Shown here: one piece after another, positions 1 to 9,402 of the stretch
Numbering within the stretch: the first letter of the stretch is position 1
Layout of the letters: each line of letters starts with the position of its first letter
Assembly: GCA_947502355.1 (NCBI GenBank)
Contig: CANMZP010000009.1
Span: 1-64,000, forward strand
Length of the DNA: 64,000 bases
Source: an uncultured Thalassotalea sp.
Lineage (GTDB): Bacteria > Pseudomonadota > Gammaproteobacteria > Enterobacterales > Alteromonadaceae
Direction: 5' to 3'
Made by a program: the position numbers and the translations under genes
The notes under the pieces: generated by a model
Seen by the model: the letters and a program-made list of their open reading frames with translations, nothing else
The model's database searches: none
Told to the model about the DNA's origin: nothing

Positions 1-316
1 AACGTTCATCCATGAACCTGCCGGCATTTGAACATCCATGTTCTTCATCGCTAGGCTCCTATTCAGATAAAGCCCTTTGCTAACGCAAAGGGCTTTTTCG
101 TATGCGTGGAAAAATAAAAGTTTATCGAATCGATGCACACTGTGCCGGAAGGAGGTCCCTCATCTCGCTTTGGCTCGTGGGGGATGACGCTACCCTTTAT
201 CTGACTTGTCAGAACACACGTTTAGACTCGTAGCGCAAAGTATCATTATCTTTCTTTTTTTACGGATTATAGGTATGGTTTATGCCTATTGATAATAATC
301 ACAACATGAGAGCAGA
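1..316. other. Left-edge intergenic region
   Basis: No gene is supported here. Two short palindromes with a CC centre lie at 4-17 and 30-43, and a hairpin terminator at 71-98. On the minus strand an ATG at 48-46 follows an AGGAG at 60-56 and reads open off the window edge for 16 codons, so a truncated minus-strand gene is possible. The terminator orientation instead favours a plus-strand gene ending just before it. Bases 120-230 are GC-richer than the flanks and resemble a dispersed intergenic repeat, which cannot be tested from one copy. Confidence 0.4.
71..98 (+). terminator. Rho-independent terminator
   Basis: A perfect 10-bp stem (71-80 with 85-94) closes a TAAC loop and is followed by a run of T. 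It would end a plus-strand transcript entering from left of the window. Confidence 0.75.
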
Positions 317-1720
317 ATGAATCAATCCACGTCTACATTTTTAGGGCACCCGAAAGGGCTGTTTCTATTGTTTGGTACTGAAATGTGGGAACGTTTCAGT
401 TATTACGGCATGCGTGCCATTTTAGTTTTATATTTGGTGGCCACGGTACAAGATGGGGGCTTTGGTTGGTCTAACTCAGAAGCACTAGCACTTTATGGTT
501 GGTTTACCATGGCGGTTTATCTTACCCCGGTATTAGGTGGTTGGATTGCTGATAATCTATTAGGTCAACGTAAGAGTATCATTTTTGGTGGCCTCTTAAT
601 GGCTGTTGGTCATTTTACCCTTGGTACCCCACAAGCTTGGTTAGGTAATAGTGCTGAAATGGCATTTTATGTAGGTTTAACCCTTTTATGTTGTGGTAAT
701 GGTTTGTTTAAACCAAATATTTCTACGCTTGTTGGCGATTTATATCAAGAAGGTGATACTCGTCGAGATGGCGCTTTTACCATTTTCTATATGGGAATAA
801 ATATTGGTGCTTTTGTTGCGCCGCTTGTTATTGGTTACGTTGGTGAAAAAATTGACTGGCAGCTTGGTTTTATTTTCGCCGGTGTCGGCATGCTAATCAG
901 TGTGGCAATGCAACTGGCTTTATCAAATAAGTATCTTGGCAGCATTGGTATAAAACCATCAGCCCATGGCGTTAACTCTGGTGATGAGGTGAGTGCTAAA
1001 GATCGTCCGTTGACTTCAATAGAGCGCGACCGAGTTAAAGTGATTCTGATCATGTCGGTTATATCCATCGTTTTCTGGGTGGGTTATGAACAAGGTGGTG
1101 GTTTACTAAATATTTATGCGAAAGATTTTACCGACCTTAATATAATGGGCTGGGAAATGCCCGCATCATGGCTGCAAGCGGTCAGTGCGTTTTTTGTTGT
1201 TACCCTAGCACCTGTTTTTGCAAGTCTTTGGACTAAAATGGGTGATAATCAACCAAGTTCACCTAAAAAGTTTGCCTTTAGTTTATTGTTGGTCGGTATC
1301 GGCTTTTTATTCATGGTTGCTGCAACCATGGAGCAAGGTGGCGATCTGAATGTTAAAGTGAGTGTTTTATATTTAATTATGACTTACTTGTTTTTAGTAC
1401 TCGGTGAGTTATGTATTTCACCAATTGGTTTATCCCTTGTTTCAAAACTTGCGCCAATTAAATACTTGTCATTATTGATGGGGGTTTGGTTTGCTTGTTC
1501 TGCTATTGCAAACAAAGTAGCTGGTGTTGTTGGTAGCTTTATTGGTGAAGGTCCAGAGCAAATAAATAATGCATTTTCTATTTTTGCTGGTTTAACGATT
1601 AGTGGGTTTATTGCCGGAGGTTTGGTATTTCTGATGGCAGATAAGTTAGTAGATTGGATGCACGGAGCGGAAGATAGAGCTCAGGTTGAACACAGTGAAT
1701 TGGATCAAGACCCAGTTTAA
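317..1720 (+). CDS. POT-family proton-dependent peptide transporter
   Basis: A 467-residue inner-membrane protein of the proton-dependent oligopeptide transporter (POT/PTR2, MFS) family, expected to import di- and tripeptides with protons. The N-terminal helix carries the family ExxERFSYYGMRAILVLY signature at about residues 22-37. About 12-14 hydrophobic segments follow, and the FYMGINIGAF stretch typical of the second PTR2 signature lies near residue 157. Length matches DtpA/YdgR-type transporters (about 490-500) at the short end. The ATG follows AGAGCAGA. It is monocistronic by layout, with convergent neighbours. Substrate range cannot be read from the sequence. Confidence 0.9.
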   Translation: MNQSTSTFLGHPKGLFLLFGTEMWERFSYYGMRAILVLYLVATVQDGGFGWSNSEALALYGWFTMAVYLTPVLGGWIADNLLGQRKSIIFGGLLMAVGHFTLGTPQAWLGNSAEMAFYVGLTLLCCGNGLFKPNISTLVGDLYQEGDTRRDGAFTIFYMGINIGAFVAPLVIGYVGEKIDWQLGFIFAGVGMLISVAMQLALSNKYLGSIGIKPSAHGVNSGDEVSAKDRPLTSIERDRVKVILIMSVISIVFWVGYEQGGGLLNIYAKDFTDLNIMGWEMPASWLQAVSAFFVVTLAPVFASLWTKMGDNQPSSPKKFAFSLLLVGIGFLFMVAATMEQGGDLNVKVSVLYLIMTYLFLVLGELCISPIGLSLVSKLAPIKYLSLLMGVWFACSAIANKVAGVVGSFIGEGPEQINNAFSIFAGLTISGFIAGGLVFLMADKLVDWMHGAEDRAQVEHSELDQDPV

Positions 1721-1752
1721 AAAGCATCACGCTTCTTATTAAATCCATTTGT

Positions 1753-1797
1753 TCGGGTTTTATTGGTCAGAGTTTTCTGGCTACAAATAAAACCCGA
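1753..1797. terminator. Long-stem hairpin between convergent genes
   Basis: A 12-bp perfect inverted repeat (1753-1764 and 1786-1797) with a 21-nt loop sits between the stops of the peptide transporter and the small secreted protein. It has no clear T-tract on either side, so it may be a bidirectional terminator or an mRNA-stabilising end. Confidence 0.45.
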
Positions 1798-1820
1798 TAC
1801 AAGGATATCTTTTCTACAAA

Positions 1821-2090
1821 TTAGTTTGCTTTAGCAATTTTGTATTGTTTTGCAAACTTATTCATTGGTAAACCATTACACGTTGTTGAGTACTCAACAT
1901 GCTTTGCTTCTGGTAGTAGTTTACGAGCTGCAACTTTTGCTGCTTTAACGCCTTTCTCTGCGGCAATAATACATAGATTTGATGCTGGTGTAAGATCAGC
2001 TGCAACAAATTTCACGGTAGTTTGTGAAGGTGATGCCATAACTGACGTTGAAGAAAGAAGTAATGCGATTGATAAAGTTTTAGCGTTCAT
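1821..2090 (-). CDS. Small secreted DUF3718-like protein
   Basis: An 89-residue exported protein. Residues 1-19 form a signal peptide ending in VMA-SP. The mature part has FVAADLT, a cysteine in CIIAAEKG and a second in CNGLPMNKFAKQY. This spacing matches the small DUF3718 proteins common in Alteromonadales, with two conserved cysteines that could form a disulfide. The function is unknown. It is transcribed alone, convergent with the peptide transporter. An open frame on the opposite strand (1840-2118) lacks coding features and is a shadow. Confidence 0.75.
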   Translation of the reverse strand: MNAKTLSIALLLSSTSVMASPSQTTVKFVAADLTPASNLCIIAAEKGVKAAKVAARKLLPEAKHVEYSTTCNGLPMNKFAKQYKIAKAN

Positions 2091-2451
2091 AATGAAATAT
2101 CCTATTTGTTTTTGTTAAGAGCTTAATTGCTTAAGTTGCAGCTAGTATATGCACAAATAATTTTAAAGTAAACACTCTAAAGTAATAAAGTTACATTTAT
2201 TTATATTTTTATGGTTTTTTTATAGGTTTGGTATAGGTTTTAACTGTTTTTGTTGTGCTTTTATTACGGTTTTGTTGTTAAATCACTTTTTTGGCTGTTT
2301 CACCTTTGAGTAAGGAGGCTAGGCTCTAGTTGACCCTTTTTTAGGATTAACAATGAGTTGTTATTTATTGTTGAAAGACCTTTTTTTTATTTTCTTTTCG
2401 ATTTAAATTCCGTTTATAATCAGAGTATCTTTTTATATATTTTAAGAATAA
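2091..2451. other. Divergent promoter region, AT-rich
   Basis: A 361-bp AT-rich region between the small secreted protein and pssA. A TATAAT at 2415-2420 is a plausible -10 for pssA, with no clear -35. No gene was found. Confidence 0.4.
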
Positions 2452-3795
2452 ATGATTTTTTCCAGACCCCGTAATTCAGCTTATAAACGAGCCATTCCTC
2501 TATCTGAAAACGCCATTGAGTTTTTAAACTCTGCGGTCGATTTTCGTCAGGAATTATTATCTTTAATTAAGAGTGCGAAAAAGCGAATTTATATCACCGC
2601 GCTGTATTTACAAGATGATGAAGCGGGACGTGAAGTATTGGATGCTCTATATGAAGCAAAACAAAACAATCCAATGCTAGATGTGTGTGTGTTTGTTGAT
2701 TTTCATCGAGCGCAACGAGGGCTTATTGGTGAAACGGAGTCATTAGGTAATCGTCAGGTATATCTGGATTATTCTGACAAATATGAACATGACATTAAAA
2801 TTTATGGGGTTGCGGTCAAAGCTCGCGAACTGCTTGGCGTGCTCCACCTTAAAGGCTTTGTGTTTGATGATGTCTTATTATTTAGTGGTGCCAGCATCAA
2901 CGATGTGTATCTGCATAAACAAGAAAAATATCGCTGTGATCGCTACCATAAAATTCAAAATAAAGATTTAAGTGATTGCTTCGTGAATTTCTTACAAACT
3001 GTGTTTGTAGGTAATGAGTCTGCTCCTATATTAAATCAAGACGTTGTACCGTCTAAAAAGCAAATTAAAGCACTATCAAGAACATTTAAAGCGTTATTAC
3101 GAAATTCTAAGTATCGAGTGAGTGGGGTAACCTCCGCCGATAGCGATTTAAATGTTGTTCCTTTAGTTGGTTTAGGAGCAAGAGGAAACCGACTGAATGC
3201 GGCCGCTCGTAAAACGTTTCGATCTGCGACAGATAATCTGGTTATCTTTACCCCATACTTTAACTTTCCTAAAGCGTTAATTACTGATTTGAAATCGGCA
3301 TTAAAGAAGGGGGTTAAAGTTACTATTGTTGTGGGTGACAAAAAAGCCAATGACTTCTATATTGCCGAACCAGATGAGTTTTCGACGATTGGTATCGTTC
3401 CTTACGTATACGAAATGCTGTTGAGCAAATTTATTAAAGGGTATAAGTCTTATATTGATAGCGGCCAATTAAATGTGCATTTATGGCGAGATGGTGACAA
3501 TAGCTATCATTTAAAAGGCGTTGTCGCAGATGATACCTATCACTTAATTACAGGCAGTAATTTGAACCCTAGAGCTTGGAGTCTTGACTTGGAAAATGGC
3601 TTGTTTGTTAGTGACCATAAACAAGTGTTAAAAGATCAATGGCATAAGGAGCTTGCATCCATTTTAAAGCATACTCAGAGAGTAAATGGGTTAGAGGACT
3701 TAGAAGCCATTGCTGATTACCCAGACAAACCACGAGAGTTACTGCGTAAGATTAAAATTACTCAAATCGATCGTATTTTAAAGCGCCTTTTATAG
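2452..3795 (+). CDS. pssA: CDP-diacylglycerol-serine O-phosphatidyltransferase
   Basis: Phosphatidylserine synthase of the phospholipase D superfamily. It makes phosphatidylserine from CDP-diacylglycerol and serine, the committed step to phosphatidylethanolamine. The two HKD motifs are seen at H132 (HLKGFVFDD) and H353 (HLKGVVADD). The segments LDVCVFVDFHRAQRG, FSGASINDVYLH, VGDKKANDFYI and GSNLNPRAWSLDLENG match the E. coli enzyme nearly position for position, and the length (447) is close to E. coli PssA (451). As in E. coli there is no signal peptide; the enzyme is peripherally membrane- and ribosome-associated. It is a single gene followed by its own terminator. Confidence 0.96.
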   Translation: MIFSRPRNSAYKRAIPLSENAIEFLNSAVDFRQELLSLIKSAKKRIYITALYLQDDEAGREVLDALYEAKQNNPMLDVCVFVDFHRAQRGLIGETESLGNRQVYLDYSDKYEHDIKIYGVAVKARELLGVLHLKGFVFDDVLLFSGASINDVYLHKQEKYRCDRYHKIQNKDLSDCFVNFLQTVFVGNESAPILNQDVVPSKKQIKALSRTFKALLRNSKYRVSGVTSADSDLNVVPLVGLGARGNRLNAAARKTFRSATDNLVIFTPYFNFPKALITDLKSALKKGVKVTIVVGDKKANDFYIAEPDEFSTIGIVPYVYEMLLSKFIKGYKSYIDSGQLNVHLWRDGDNSYHLKGVVADDTYHLITGSNLNPRAWSLDLENGLFVSDHKQVLKDQWHKELASILKHTQRVNGLEDLEAIADYPDKPRELLRKIKITQIDRILKRLL

Positions 3796-3812
3796 GCGAC
3801 TCATTTTACAAC

Positions 3813-3846
3813 AGGCCCTAGGATTAGCTTACTTCTAGGGCCTTTT
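3813..3846 (+). terminator. Terminator downstream of pssA
   Basis: A 9-bp stem (3813-3821 with 3835-3843), 13-nt loop and TTTT. It lies in the gap between convergent pssA and the M14 peptidase gene. Confidence 0.7.
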
Positions 3847-3924
3847 ACTATATACCTACCCATTAAATTGCAATTGCTCTAGCACGTAATTTAACATCTA
3901 CAGCGGATCACATAATGAGTGGGA

Positions 3925-5718
3925 TTAGTATTGCAATAAAACCGGGTACTTCAGATACTCATTGTCATGAAACCCAGAACGCTCATATAACCATTGCATT
4001 TTAGCTCGTTTGCTACTTGTTTTAGGGTCTTTAAACGCCTTTCTAAATTCCTCTGCCAATTGAGGATCATTTTCTAGCATTTGTTTCCCTAACGGTGCCA
4101 TTACATAGCTTTCAATGTATTCGGTACGTTGAAAAATCTGGTTGAAAAACCCCCAGCTAAAATAGGAGTCTGGGCCACGGGGATCCAAAAGAGCAACCGC
4201 TAAACGTCCTAAGGGCTGACTAGATGATACTCTTACCGTACCTTTAGGTAGTGTTTTAGTGATTATTTGCGCTGTAAAGCTTGCCTTAGCCGTCATATGC
4301 CCTTCAAAAGGTGTTTTTGAAAACTCTGGATCGACAGCAGTTAATTCGCTGGCCTTAATGGTTAATGATTTCTCCAGTTTACTAAACGCAATACCTTGAA
4401 TATTAAGACGATTGATCACTTCACTGTGTTGCGGTGGAATATAATAATGCTTAGCAACAGGCACAGAAATATCTGGTACTTTTGCCCAAAACGTCGGTAA
4501 AGCCGGATACGTTTTTGCTTTGCCATTCCACTTTACATATTCCATCTCGGTGATTTCATCGGTTTCAATACTGTAGTCTATGCCAGCAAAATCGGCTTTG
4601 CTTGGGTTTTCCATATCCAGCTTCCAGGACAGGGTTAAATTTTCAGGCAAGTTCTTTTGATCAGTTAATACCGCGGCACTAAGTTGCTGATGATATTCGC
4701 CTAGCACATTAATGGCTTCTTCAAGAAACACATAAGTAGCTAGCACACGTTGCTTATAAGGTTTAAGGGAATGGTTCTCAACTAGTACGGTGGGTAAGTG
4801 GCGTATATCACCCCAACCATTACTAAAGCGTACGCCGGCAGTCCAGCCAAAGATGCCTTTTGAAAAATCCATGCTGTCCATACCAAATACCAATGGATTC
4901 GCTTTATGGCCTTGCTTAGCAAGGGCTGTGTCAACGGCAGGTGAAAATGTATTGCTTAACCATTGGCTGATTGCGGGGGAGTCGGCAAAATCACCATTGA
5001 AACCGTAGGTTAAATCGTATTGGTAATCTTCGCCATCGGTAACGTGTACATCAAAGTATAAGTCCGGTTGCCAGGTATTGATGAACCGTTGTAAATGCTG
5101 CATTTCAGGCGCATCGGCTTTGGCATAATCCCTATTTAAGTTAAGGTTTTGTGCCGTAGTTCGCCACCCCATATTATGTGGCCCCCGCTGATTTACCCGA
5201 TTAAAAGGGCTTCGACGTTCGTGCCCATCGACATTGAAAATGGGAATGAACAAAACGTTAACCTGTTCTAAAAGCTGTGCTTTGTCGCCGTGAATAATAT
5301 CCCTTAGCAGCATGAACCCAGCATCTTTGCCGTCTATTTCGCCGGAATGGATACCCGCTTGTATCAAGAGTGTCGGTTTTTTGTTTGCTTGTAATTGCTT
5401 GGCAGAATCTGCACCTTCTTTCGAGGCGATGATGAACCAAATATCACGACCTTGCGGGCTTTTTCCCATGGATTGCATATGTAAACGCTCATCGCTGTTT
5501 ACCAGTTGTTGTGCATACTTAATGCTGTCGGCATAATTGGGGCTATCCATTAAGGCCATTTGTTCAGCAGGAGTCTGCCACTTGTCCTGATTTGTATGGA
5601 TCAGCGCTTCGCTTTTACCGTGCCAGTCGGCAATCGGCGGCAATATGGTCTCGTTGGCGAAAAGAGGATTTGCTAAGAATAATAAAGGTAATAAGAGTCG
5701 AATATTGGCTGGTTTCAC
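3925..5718 (-). CDS. Secreted M14-family zinc carboxypeptidase
   Basis: A zinc metallopeptidase of the M14 family with a large C-terminal extension, likely periplasmic or secreted. I place the start at the GTG at 5718: it has AAGG 7 nt upstream and opens a typical signal peptide (cleavage after ANPLFA, about residue 21). A longer frame from 5781 would bury that signal. The zinc motif HSGE is at H124/E127, NLNRDYAK carries the substrate-binding Arg region, and FDVHVTDG probably holds the third zinc ligand. The roughly 250 C-terminal residues are beta-rich and of unknown role. The substrate is probably peptides in the periplasm or medium. Confidence 0.85.
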   Translation of the reverse strand: MKPANIRLLLPLLFLANPLFANETILPPIADWHGKSEALIHTNQDKWQTPAEQMALMDSPNYADSIKYAQQLVNSDERLHMQSMGKSPQGRDIWFIIASKEGADSAKQLQANKKPTLLIQAGIHSGEIDGKDAGFMLLRDIIHGDKAQLLEQVNVLFIPIFNVDGHERRSPFNRVNQRGPHNMGWRTTAQNLNLNRDYAKADAPEMQHLQRFINTWQPDLYFDVHVTDGEDYQYDLTYGFNGDFADSPAISQWLSNTFSPAVDTALAKQGHKANPLVFGMDSMDFSKGIFGWTAGVRFSNGWGDIRHLPTVLVENHSLKPYKQRVLATYVFLEEAINVLGEYHQQLSAAVLTDQKNLPENLTLSWKLDMENPSKADFAGIDYSIETDEITEMEYVKWNGKAKTYPALPTFWAKVPDISVPVAKHYYIPPQHSEVINRLNIQGIAFSKLEKSLTIKASELTAVDPEFSKTPFEGHMTAKASFTAQIITKTLPKGTVRVSSSQPLGRLAVALLDPRGPDSYFSWGFFNQIFQRTEYIESYVMAPLGKQMLENDPQLAEEFRKAFKDPKTSSKRAKMQWLYERSGFHDNEYLKYPVLLQY

Positions 5719-5882
5719 AGTGTGGCCTTTTGTTTTTATATTTTGGTGTGTGCTCAAAGCCATACTATGCCATAAATGCATTTATATGAAGGAGATAATT
5801 TTCCGCAATATATTTACTTAACAGAAGGTATGGTGCTCTAATATGGAAATAAAACTTATAAGAACCACACAACGGATATTCA

Positions 5883-6281
5883 ATGTTTACAGAAAAAATA
5901 ACACCCAGATTTAGCGATACGGATGCCTTGGGGCATATTAACAACACCATGGTACCAATTTGGTTTGAAGGGGCTCGAAACCCGATTTTTAAGCTGTTTC
6001 AGCCAGATTTAAGTCCGGAAAATTGGCCGTTGATTTTGGCTAAAATTGATGTCGAGTTTCATAAACAAATGTATTATCAAGATGATATGCAACTTAAAAC
6101 CTACATTGGTCACCTCGGAAACTCATCATTTACGGTTTATCAAGAGGTTTGGCAAAAAGGGCAAAAGTGCGCCAGCGGTAATGCGGTAATGGTGCATTTT
6201 GATTATAGCTCCCAGAAAAGCGCCAAGATACCTGACCCTATTAAAGCTGAATTATCAAAACATATTCATATTCGCGAGTAA
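5883..6281 (+). CDS. Hotdog-fold acyl-CoA thioesterase (4HBT/YbgC type)
   Basis: A 132-residue hotdog protein of the 4-hydroxybenzoyl-CoA thioesterase family. The N-terminal motif FSDTDALGHINNT (residues 10-22) contains the catalytic Asp-x-Asp...Gly-His-Ile/Val-Asn-Asn pattern, and IDVEFHKQMYYQDD forms the central strand. Length is normal for YbgC-like single-domain enzymes. It should hydrolyse acyl-CoA in the cytosol; chain length is unknown. It lies alone, divergent from the M14 peptidase gene. Confidence 0.85.
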   Translation: MFTEKITPRFSDTDALGHINNTMVPIWFEGARNPIFKLFQPDLSPENWPLILAKIDVEFHKQMYYQDDMQLKTYIGHLGNSSFTVYQEVWQKGQKCASGNAVMVHFDYSSQKSAKIPDPIKAELSKHIHIRE

Positions 6282-6476
6282 TGATTCGCCAAAACCTAGC
6301 ATCTGTTGAACTTTGCTGTATCACTTTTTTTATTATGAAAAGCAATAAGCATTTCCAAATGAAAAAGCCTTGTATAATATGCAAACAATTCTCTGTAAAA
6401 ACCACTCTCAAAGGTCAACAGATCCGAGATAAATACGATATAATAACAAAATTGTTTTGGAAAAATTAATAATAAT

Positions 6477-7838
6477 ATGAGTGCGACTGGTTTAAATAGT
6501 ATTGAAAAGAAAGCCTCCATCTCTTTAGCTGCCGTTTTTGGTATGCGAATGATTGGCTTGTTTATGATCCTACCTGTGTTTGCCGTTTTAGGTGTTGAAC
6601 TGCAGGGCTACAGCCCTGTTTGGTTAGGTTTAGCCATTGGTGCCTATGGTTTAACGCAAGCCATTTTGCAGATCCCTATGGGGTTACTTTCCGATAAAAT
6701 TGGCCGCAAGCCCGTTATTATTGGCGGCTTAATTGTTTTTTGTGCCGGCAGCATTGTTGCCGCTATGTCCGATACTATCTATGGGGTTGTTTTTGGTCGG
6801 GCATTACAAGGAATGGGGGCGATTGCTAGTGCTACATTAGCGTTAGCAGCAGATTTAAGCCGCGAAGAGCAACGTCCGAAAGTCATGGCAACCATTGGCA
6901 TGTTTATCGGTTTGTCCTTTGCCGCCGCCATGGTATTGGGCCCACTGGTTTCTGAGTATTTTGGTTTAGCGGGACTTTTCTATTTAACCGCGATTTTAGC
7001 GTTAATTGGTATGGCATTAATTGTGTTTGTCGTTCCAGATTCTATTAATAGCGCGCCTAAAGGCGATCATGTTGCTGCCCCAAATAAAATAAAAGCTTTG
7101 GTAAAGCAACCGCAATTACTGCGCTTAAATGCCGGTGTGTTCATACTCCACCTGTGTTTAACCGCGATGTTTGTATCCTTACCCCCTATGATGGTGGAAA
7201 CCGGATTTGCCGTAAAAGATCATTGGCAGCTTTATTTACCGGCGCTGTTGCTCTCTTTTGCAATCATGGTGCCGTTTATGATTTGGGCGATTAAAAAGAA
7301 TAAAGAAAAAGCCGTTTTTTGTGCTGCCATCGTGTTAATGATGCTGAGTTTAATCGCCTTATGGCAACTACATAACCAGTTTTATTTGGTTGTTGCTTTA
7401 GTTATTGCCTTTTTTGTGGCGTTTAACTATCTGGAAGCAACAATGCCATCAACATTATCTCGTATTGCACCAGCGGGTGATAAAGGCACGGCCATGGGCG
7501 TATTTTCAAGCTGTCAGTTTTTTGGCGCGTTCGTGGGGGGCTTTTTGGGTGGCCTAGTGGAAAGTCATTTCGGTGGCGCCAACGTGTTTTTATTCTGTGC
7601 TTTGCTGTTGGTTATCTGGTGGCTGTTGGCGTTAGGAATGGCGCAGGTACAAAAGTCAAAAAGCTTGAGTTTTACGGTTAAGTTTAATGATGAAGCGCAT
7701 GCCAAAACTTTAGCCAACCAACTGAATAATTTCCCCGGTGTGGTTGAAGCAACGATTGTATATTCTGATTCGGTTGCCTACTTAAAGGTCGACGATAAAG
7801 TGGTTGATATGCAACAGTTAAAATCACTGCTCGCCTAG
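6477..7838 (+). CDS. YajR-type MFS transporter with C-terminal YAM domain
   Basis: A 453-residue major facilitator superfamily antiporter. It has 12 predicted membrane helices and a clear motif A between helices 2 and 3 (GLLSDKIGRKP, about residues 72-82). After the last helix, about 60 residues form a small alpha/beta domain (FTVKFNDEAHAKTLANQL... to LKSLLA) with the composition and length of the cytosolic YAM domain of E. coli YajR. The exported substrate is unknown. The 195-bp gap upstream contains a TATAAT at 6373-6378. Confidence 0.85.
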   Translation: MSATGLNSIEKKASISLAAVFGMRMIGLFMILPVFAVLGVELQGYSPVWLGLAIGAYGLTQAILQIPMGLLSDKIGRKPVIIGGLIVFCAGSIVAAMSDTIYGVVFGRALQGMGAIASATLALAADLSREEQRPKVMATIGMFIGLSFAAAMVLGPLVSEYFGLAGLFYLTAILALIGMALIVFVVPDSINSAPKGDHVAAPNKIKALVKQPQLLRLNAGVFILHLCLTAMFVSLPPMMVETGFAVKDHWQLYLPALLLSFAIMVPFMIWAIKKNKEKAVFCAAIVLMMLSLIALWQLHNQFYLVVALVIAFFVAFNYLEATMPSTLSRIAPAGDKGTAMGVFSSCQFFGAFVGGFLGGLVESHFGGANVFLFCALLLVIWWLLALGMAQVQKSKSLSFTVKFNDEAHAKTLANQLNNFPGVVEATIVYSDSVAYLKVDDKVVDMQQLKSLLA

Positions 7839-7849
7839 GCCTGTATTTT

Positions 7850-7873
7850 GGTTGAGGGCAATTGCCCTTAACC
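7850..7873. terminator. 24-nt palindrome at convergent gene ends
   Basis: A near-perfect palindrome with one G-T wobble, overlapping the stop of the Gre-like gene and 12 nt after the MFS stop. It lacks a T-tract but is placed as a bidirectional terminator would be. Confidence 0.35.
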
Positions 7874-8356
7874 CACCTCTAAAATGCTTACCGTTTTACC
7901 TGCAATGCCTGGCATGGCATAAATAATCTCATCATCTTGGTAGAGGCCTAGTAACTGCTGACTGATTGGGGCCGTCTCGGTAATGATGGTGATAACCCTA
8001 TCGTTTGCCTGTACTTTTAGACCACCGGAATTCGGGGCAATGAAAAAATACTTATGGTGGTGTTCATTGCCGAGCTTAATTAATGCGCCGATGCTAATTT
8101 CATCGTCTTCAGTAAATGCTTTTAATCGCAAATTCTTATACTGTTGTTTGGCTAATAGTAAGTTCTGTGCACGCTCAGAGTGGCCATGGGCAAGATAAGA
8201 CGCTTCAATGGCTAGGGTATCGTATTGAGTTTCAGCAACACTTTGATCATCAATCGCATCCAGTCTAGCTGTTTCAGCCGCTTGGGTAATATTTTCAAGC
8301 TCCGCATCAATATGCGCTTTGATTTGCTCAATAATCTGTTGCTTGTCGATATTCAA
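7868..8356 (-). CDS. GreA/GreB-family transcription factor-like protein
   Basis: A 162-residue protein with an N-terminal helical region (residues 1-75) suited to a coiled coil and a C-terminal beta domain (NSGGLKVQAND..., ISQQLLGLYQDDEI, GKTVSILEVG) typical of GreA/GreB/Rnk elongation factors that bind RNA polymerase. The coiled-coil tip differs from the GDLSENAEY type of GreA: here it reads IDDQSVAETQYD, still acidic. Transcript cleavage activity is therefore uncertain, and it may be an RNAP secondary-channel modulator rather than true GreA. Confidence 0.75.
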   Translation of the reverse strand: MNIDKQQIIEQIKAHIDAELENITQAAETARLDAIDDQSVAETQYDTLAIEASYLAHGHSERAQNLLLAKQQYKNLRLKAFTEDDEISIGALIKLGNEHHHKYFFIAPNSGGLKVQANDRVITIITETAPISQQLLGLYQDDEIIYAMPGIAGKTVSILEVG

Positions 8357-8462
8357 CGCTCACCCCCTTTTAAATTGGTTCATAATATTATTAAGCACTT
8401 AGCTTAACTAGTTGATACAATATGACGTTATTGACGAAACATCATACTCTTAAGGAAAAATC

Positions 8463-9398
8463 ATGCAATTAGCCATTGAAATAACTGGCTTGAAAAAAGT
8501 CTATAAAGGTGGTTTTGAAGCACTTAAGCAAATCGACTTATCAGTACAGCAAGGCGACTTTTTTGCTCTGCTTGGTCCCAATGGCGCTGGTAAGTCTACA
8601 ACCATCGGTATTATGACATCTTTAGTGAATAAAACAGCTGGTCAAGTTAAGGTTTTTGGCCATGATATCGACTTTGAATTAGAAACGGCAAAAAGCTTTT
8701 TAGGCTTGGTACCACAAGAATTTAATTTCAATCAGTTTGAAACGCCAATGAAAATCCTAGTGAATCAGGCGGGTTATTATGGTGTACCTCGCATGATTGC
8801 TAGGCAGCGTGCTGAAAAATACCTTAAGCAGTTAGATTTGTGGGATAAATGTGATGAAGCCTCGCGAAGCTTGTCAGGTGGTATGAAACGCCGTTTGATG
8901 ATCGCAAGAGCTTTGATGCATGAGCCAAAAGTCTTGATTCTAGATGAGCCAACTGCCGGTGTAGATATTGAATTACGTCGTCATATGTGGGATTACCTGC
9001 GCGAATTAAACAGCCAAGGCATCACCATTATCTTAACCACGCATTACCTTGAAGAAGCCGAAATGCTATGTCGTAATATTGCCATTATCGATGCGGGTAA
9101 AATCGTTGAAAACACGTCGATGAAAGCCTTATTAGCTAAATTGCATGTGGAAACGTTCGTACTCGATATTGCCCAGGGTAGTACTTTACCAGAAACACTC
9201 GATGGCTATGCATTAAGACAAGTCGACGATCATACGCTGGAGGTGGATATTGAAAAAACTCAGTCCATTAATGGGGTGTTTGCCCAACTCACCGAGCAAG
9301 GGGTGAATGTGCTGAGTCTGCGTAACAAATCTAACCGCTTAGAAGAGCTGTTTGTCACACTGGTCGCTAACAACAATCTTAAAGCTCGAGGAGAGTAA
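8463..9398 (+). CDS. yadG: ABC transporter ATP-binding protein, YadG type
   Basis: A 311-residue ATPase subunit of an ABC-2 type exporter. Walker A GPNGAGKST is near residue 39, the signature LSGGMKRR near 138, and Walker B LILDEPTAG near 158, followed by the H-loop TTHYLEEAE. It closely follows the sequence pattern and length of E. coli YadG (308). It pairs with the permease gene beginning 4 nt downstream. The start ATG follows AAGGAAAAATC. Substrate unknown. Confidence 0.92.
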   Translation: MQLAIEITGLKKVYKGGFEALKQIDLSVQQGDFFALLGPNGAGKSTTIGIMTSLVNKTAGQVKVFGHDIDFELETAKSFLGLVPQEFNFNQFETPMKILVNQAGYYGVPRMIARQRAEKYLKQLDLWDKCDEASRSLSGGMKRRLMIARALMHEPKVLILDEPTAGVDIELRRHMWDYLRELNSQGITIILTTHYLEEAEMLCRNIAIIDAGKIVENTSMKALLAKLHVETFVLDIAQGSTLPETLDGYALRQVDDHTLEVDIEKTQSINGVFAQLTEQGVNVLSLRNKSNRLEELFVTLVANNNLKARGE

Positions 9399-9402
9399 GC
9401 TC

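Noticed and set aside
1840-2118. A 92-codon frame opposite the DUF3718-like gene.
   Set aside because: The minus-strand frame has a signal peptide and conserved cysteines; this one has neither.
5718-5781. The extended N terminus of the M14 peptidase.
   Set aside because: It would place 21 polar residues before a good signal peptide, and the GTG at 5718 has its own ribosome site.
6281-6520. Small frames on both strands between the thioesterase and the MFS gene.
   Set aside because: No recognisable protein features and no good ribosome site; they overlap the likely promoter of the MFS gene.
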